NCBI GenBank assembly: GCA_030643345.1
Contig: DAOWMA010000093.1
Coordinates: 1 to 7,491 of the forward strand
From: Spirochaetaceae bacterium
GTDB lineage: Bacteria > Spirochaetota > Spirochaetia > B11-G9
Length of the DNA stretch: 7,491 bases
Reading direction: 5' to 3'
Shown here: piece by piece, positions 7,155 to 7,491 of the stretch
Position numbering within the stretch: the stretch's first letter is position 1
How the letters are laid out: the number at the start of each line of letters is the position of its first letter
Program-made: the position numbers and the translations under genes
The notes under the pieces: generated by a model
Seen by the model: the letters and a program-made list of their open reading frames with translations, nothing else
Databases searched by the model: none
What the model was told of the DNA's origin: nothing

Positions 7155-7491
7155 TTATATATTCTTCTCTAATGAATATGGGAGCATTGCATAAAATGCT
7201 GAACAAATCTCCAAATCTGATACTCTGCTAATTTCATTTGGGGCATGGGCCTGATCTTCATCACCGGGGCCAAAACCAATGGCAGGAATTTTATGTCTGC
7301 CTGTTGTTGCAACTGCATTTGTAGAAAAGGTCCACTTATCAACTACAGGTGCTTTCCCATAAAGAGCAGTATGTGCTTCTACTCCGGACTGTACAATGGG
7401 ATGATCTTCAGGGATTTTCCATGTGGGGAAATATAATTCCTGCCCATAATCTTTATCTCTCCAGCCTTTTTTTACATAGTCCGGCATATAT
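7155..7491 (-). CDS. ygeY: YgeY-family M20 metallohydrolase (C-terminal part; 5' end outside window)
   Basis: This frame is open from the window edge to TAA at 7155, giving about 111 C-terminal residues of a protein that is about 400 residues in E. coli. The visible part reads ELYFPTWKIPEDHPIV, then GKAPVVDKWTFSTNAVA, IGFGPGDEDQAHAPNE and a short helical tail. These match, from memory, the C-terminus of E. coli YgeY, including its YFPTWK, KAPVVDKWTFSTN and HAPNE segments. HAPNE contains the last metal-site His of the M20 peptidase/deacylase fold. The ATG at 7487 is an internal Met, not the start. YgeY is annotated as a selenium-metabolism-linked hydrolase, found with the diaminopropionate lyase YgeX and the carbamoyltransferase-like YgeW in clusters tied to anaerobic purine breakdown. 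The exact reaction is unresolved here. It lies 103 bases upstream of the Moco-subunit gene in the same direction, so co-transcription is plausible despite the repeat between them. Confidence 0.88.
   Translation of the reverse strand, partial: YMPDYVKKGWRDKDYGQELYFPTWKIPEDHPIVQSGVEAHTALYGKAPVVDKWTFSTNAVATTGRHKIPAIGFGPGDEDQAHAPNEISRVSDLEICSAFYAMLPYSLEKNI

Noticed and set aside
6947..7231. Plus-strand open frame spanning the intergenic gap
   Set aside because: It only joins antisense parts of two minus-strand genes through the repeat, with no family resemblance.

Overview
The window is one densely packed block of six convergently oriented genes, all on the minus strand, from a bacterium with moderately AT-rich DNA and strong purine-rich Shine-Dalgarno sequences in front of nearly every gene. 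The gene content is typical of anaerobic or facultative bacteria that break down purines with selenium- and molybdenum-linked hydroxylases. The phylum cannot be fixed from the sequence. Clostridia-like Firmicutes or Spirochaetota seem most likely from gene style, but this is a weak inference.

Layout in the direction of transcription (high to low coordinates): (1) 7155-7491, the C-terminal end of a YgeY-family M20 metallohydrolase, cut by the window edge. (2) 7052-7154, a short intergenic gap holding two palindromes that look like a decayed interspersed repeat. (3) 4919-7051, a molybdenum-cofactor (Moco) subunit of a xanthine-dehydrogenase-type hydroxylase. (4) 4446-4919, its two-cluster [2Fe-2S] subunit. 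(5) 3589-4452, its FAD subunit. (6) 2229-3596, an amidohydrolase best matched to 8-oxoguanine deaminase. (7) 1407-2228, a second FAD subunit resembling E. coli YgfM. (8) 1-1417, the N-terminal half of an XdhD-like protein, a degenerate ferredoxin domain fused to a Moco domain, which runs off the low-coordinate edge. From gene 3 onward every junction overlaps by 1 to 11 bases or abuts exactly, so these genes are almost certainly co-transcribed and translationally coupled.

How the genes may work together (inference): the three-subunit hydroxylase oxidises a purine, the deaminase removes an amino group from an 8-oxopurine (8-oxoguanine to urate), and the YgfM/XdhD pair forms a second hydroxylase of the type linked to selenium metabolism. 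YgeY belongs to the same set of genes in the E. coli ygeW-xdhD region, which has been linked to anaerobic purine breakdown.

The most notable points are: the XdhD ferredoxin domain has lost all eight cluster-binding cysteines although a fully equipped [2Fe-2S] subunit is encoded in the same operon; the XdhD active-site loop carries Gln where the upstream Moco subunit has the catalytic-pocket Glu; and the longest open frame of the upstream Moco subunit is extended at its N-terminus by translated repeat sequence, while a strong ribosome binding site places the real start 23 codons further in.
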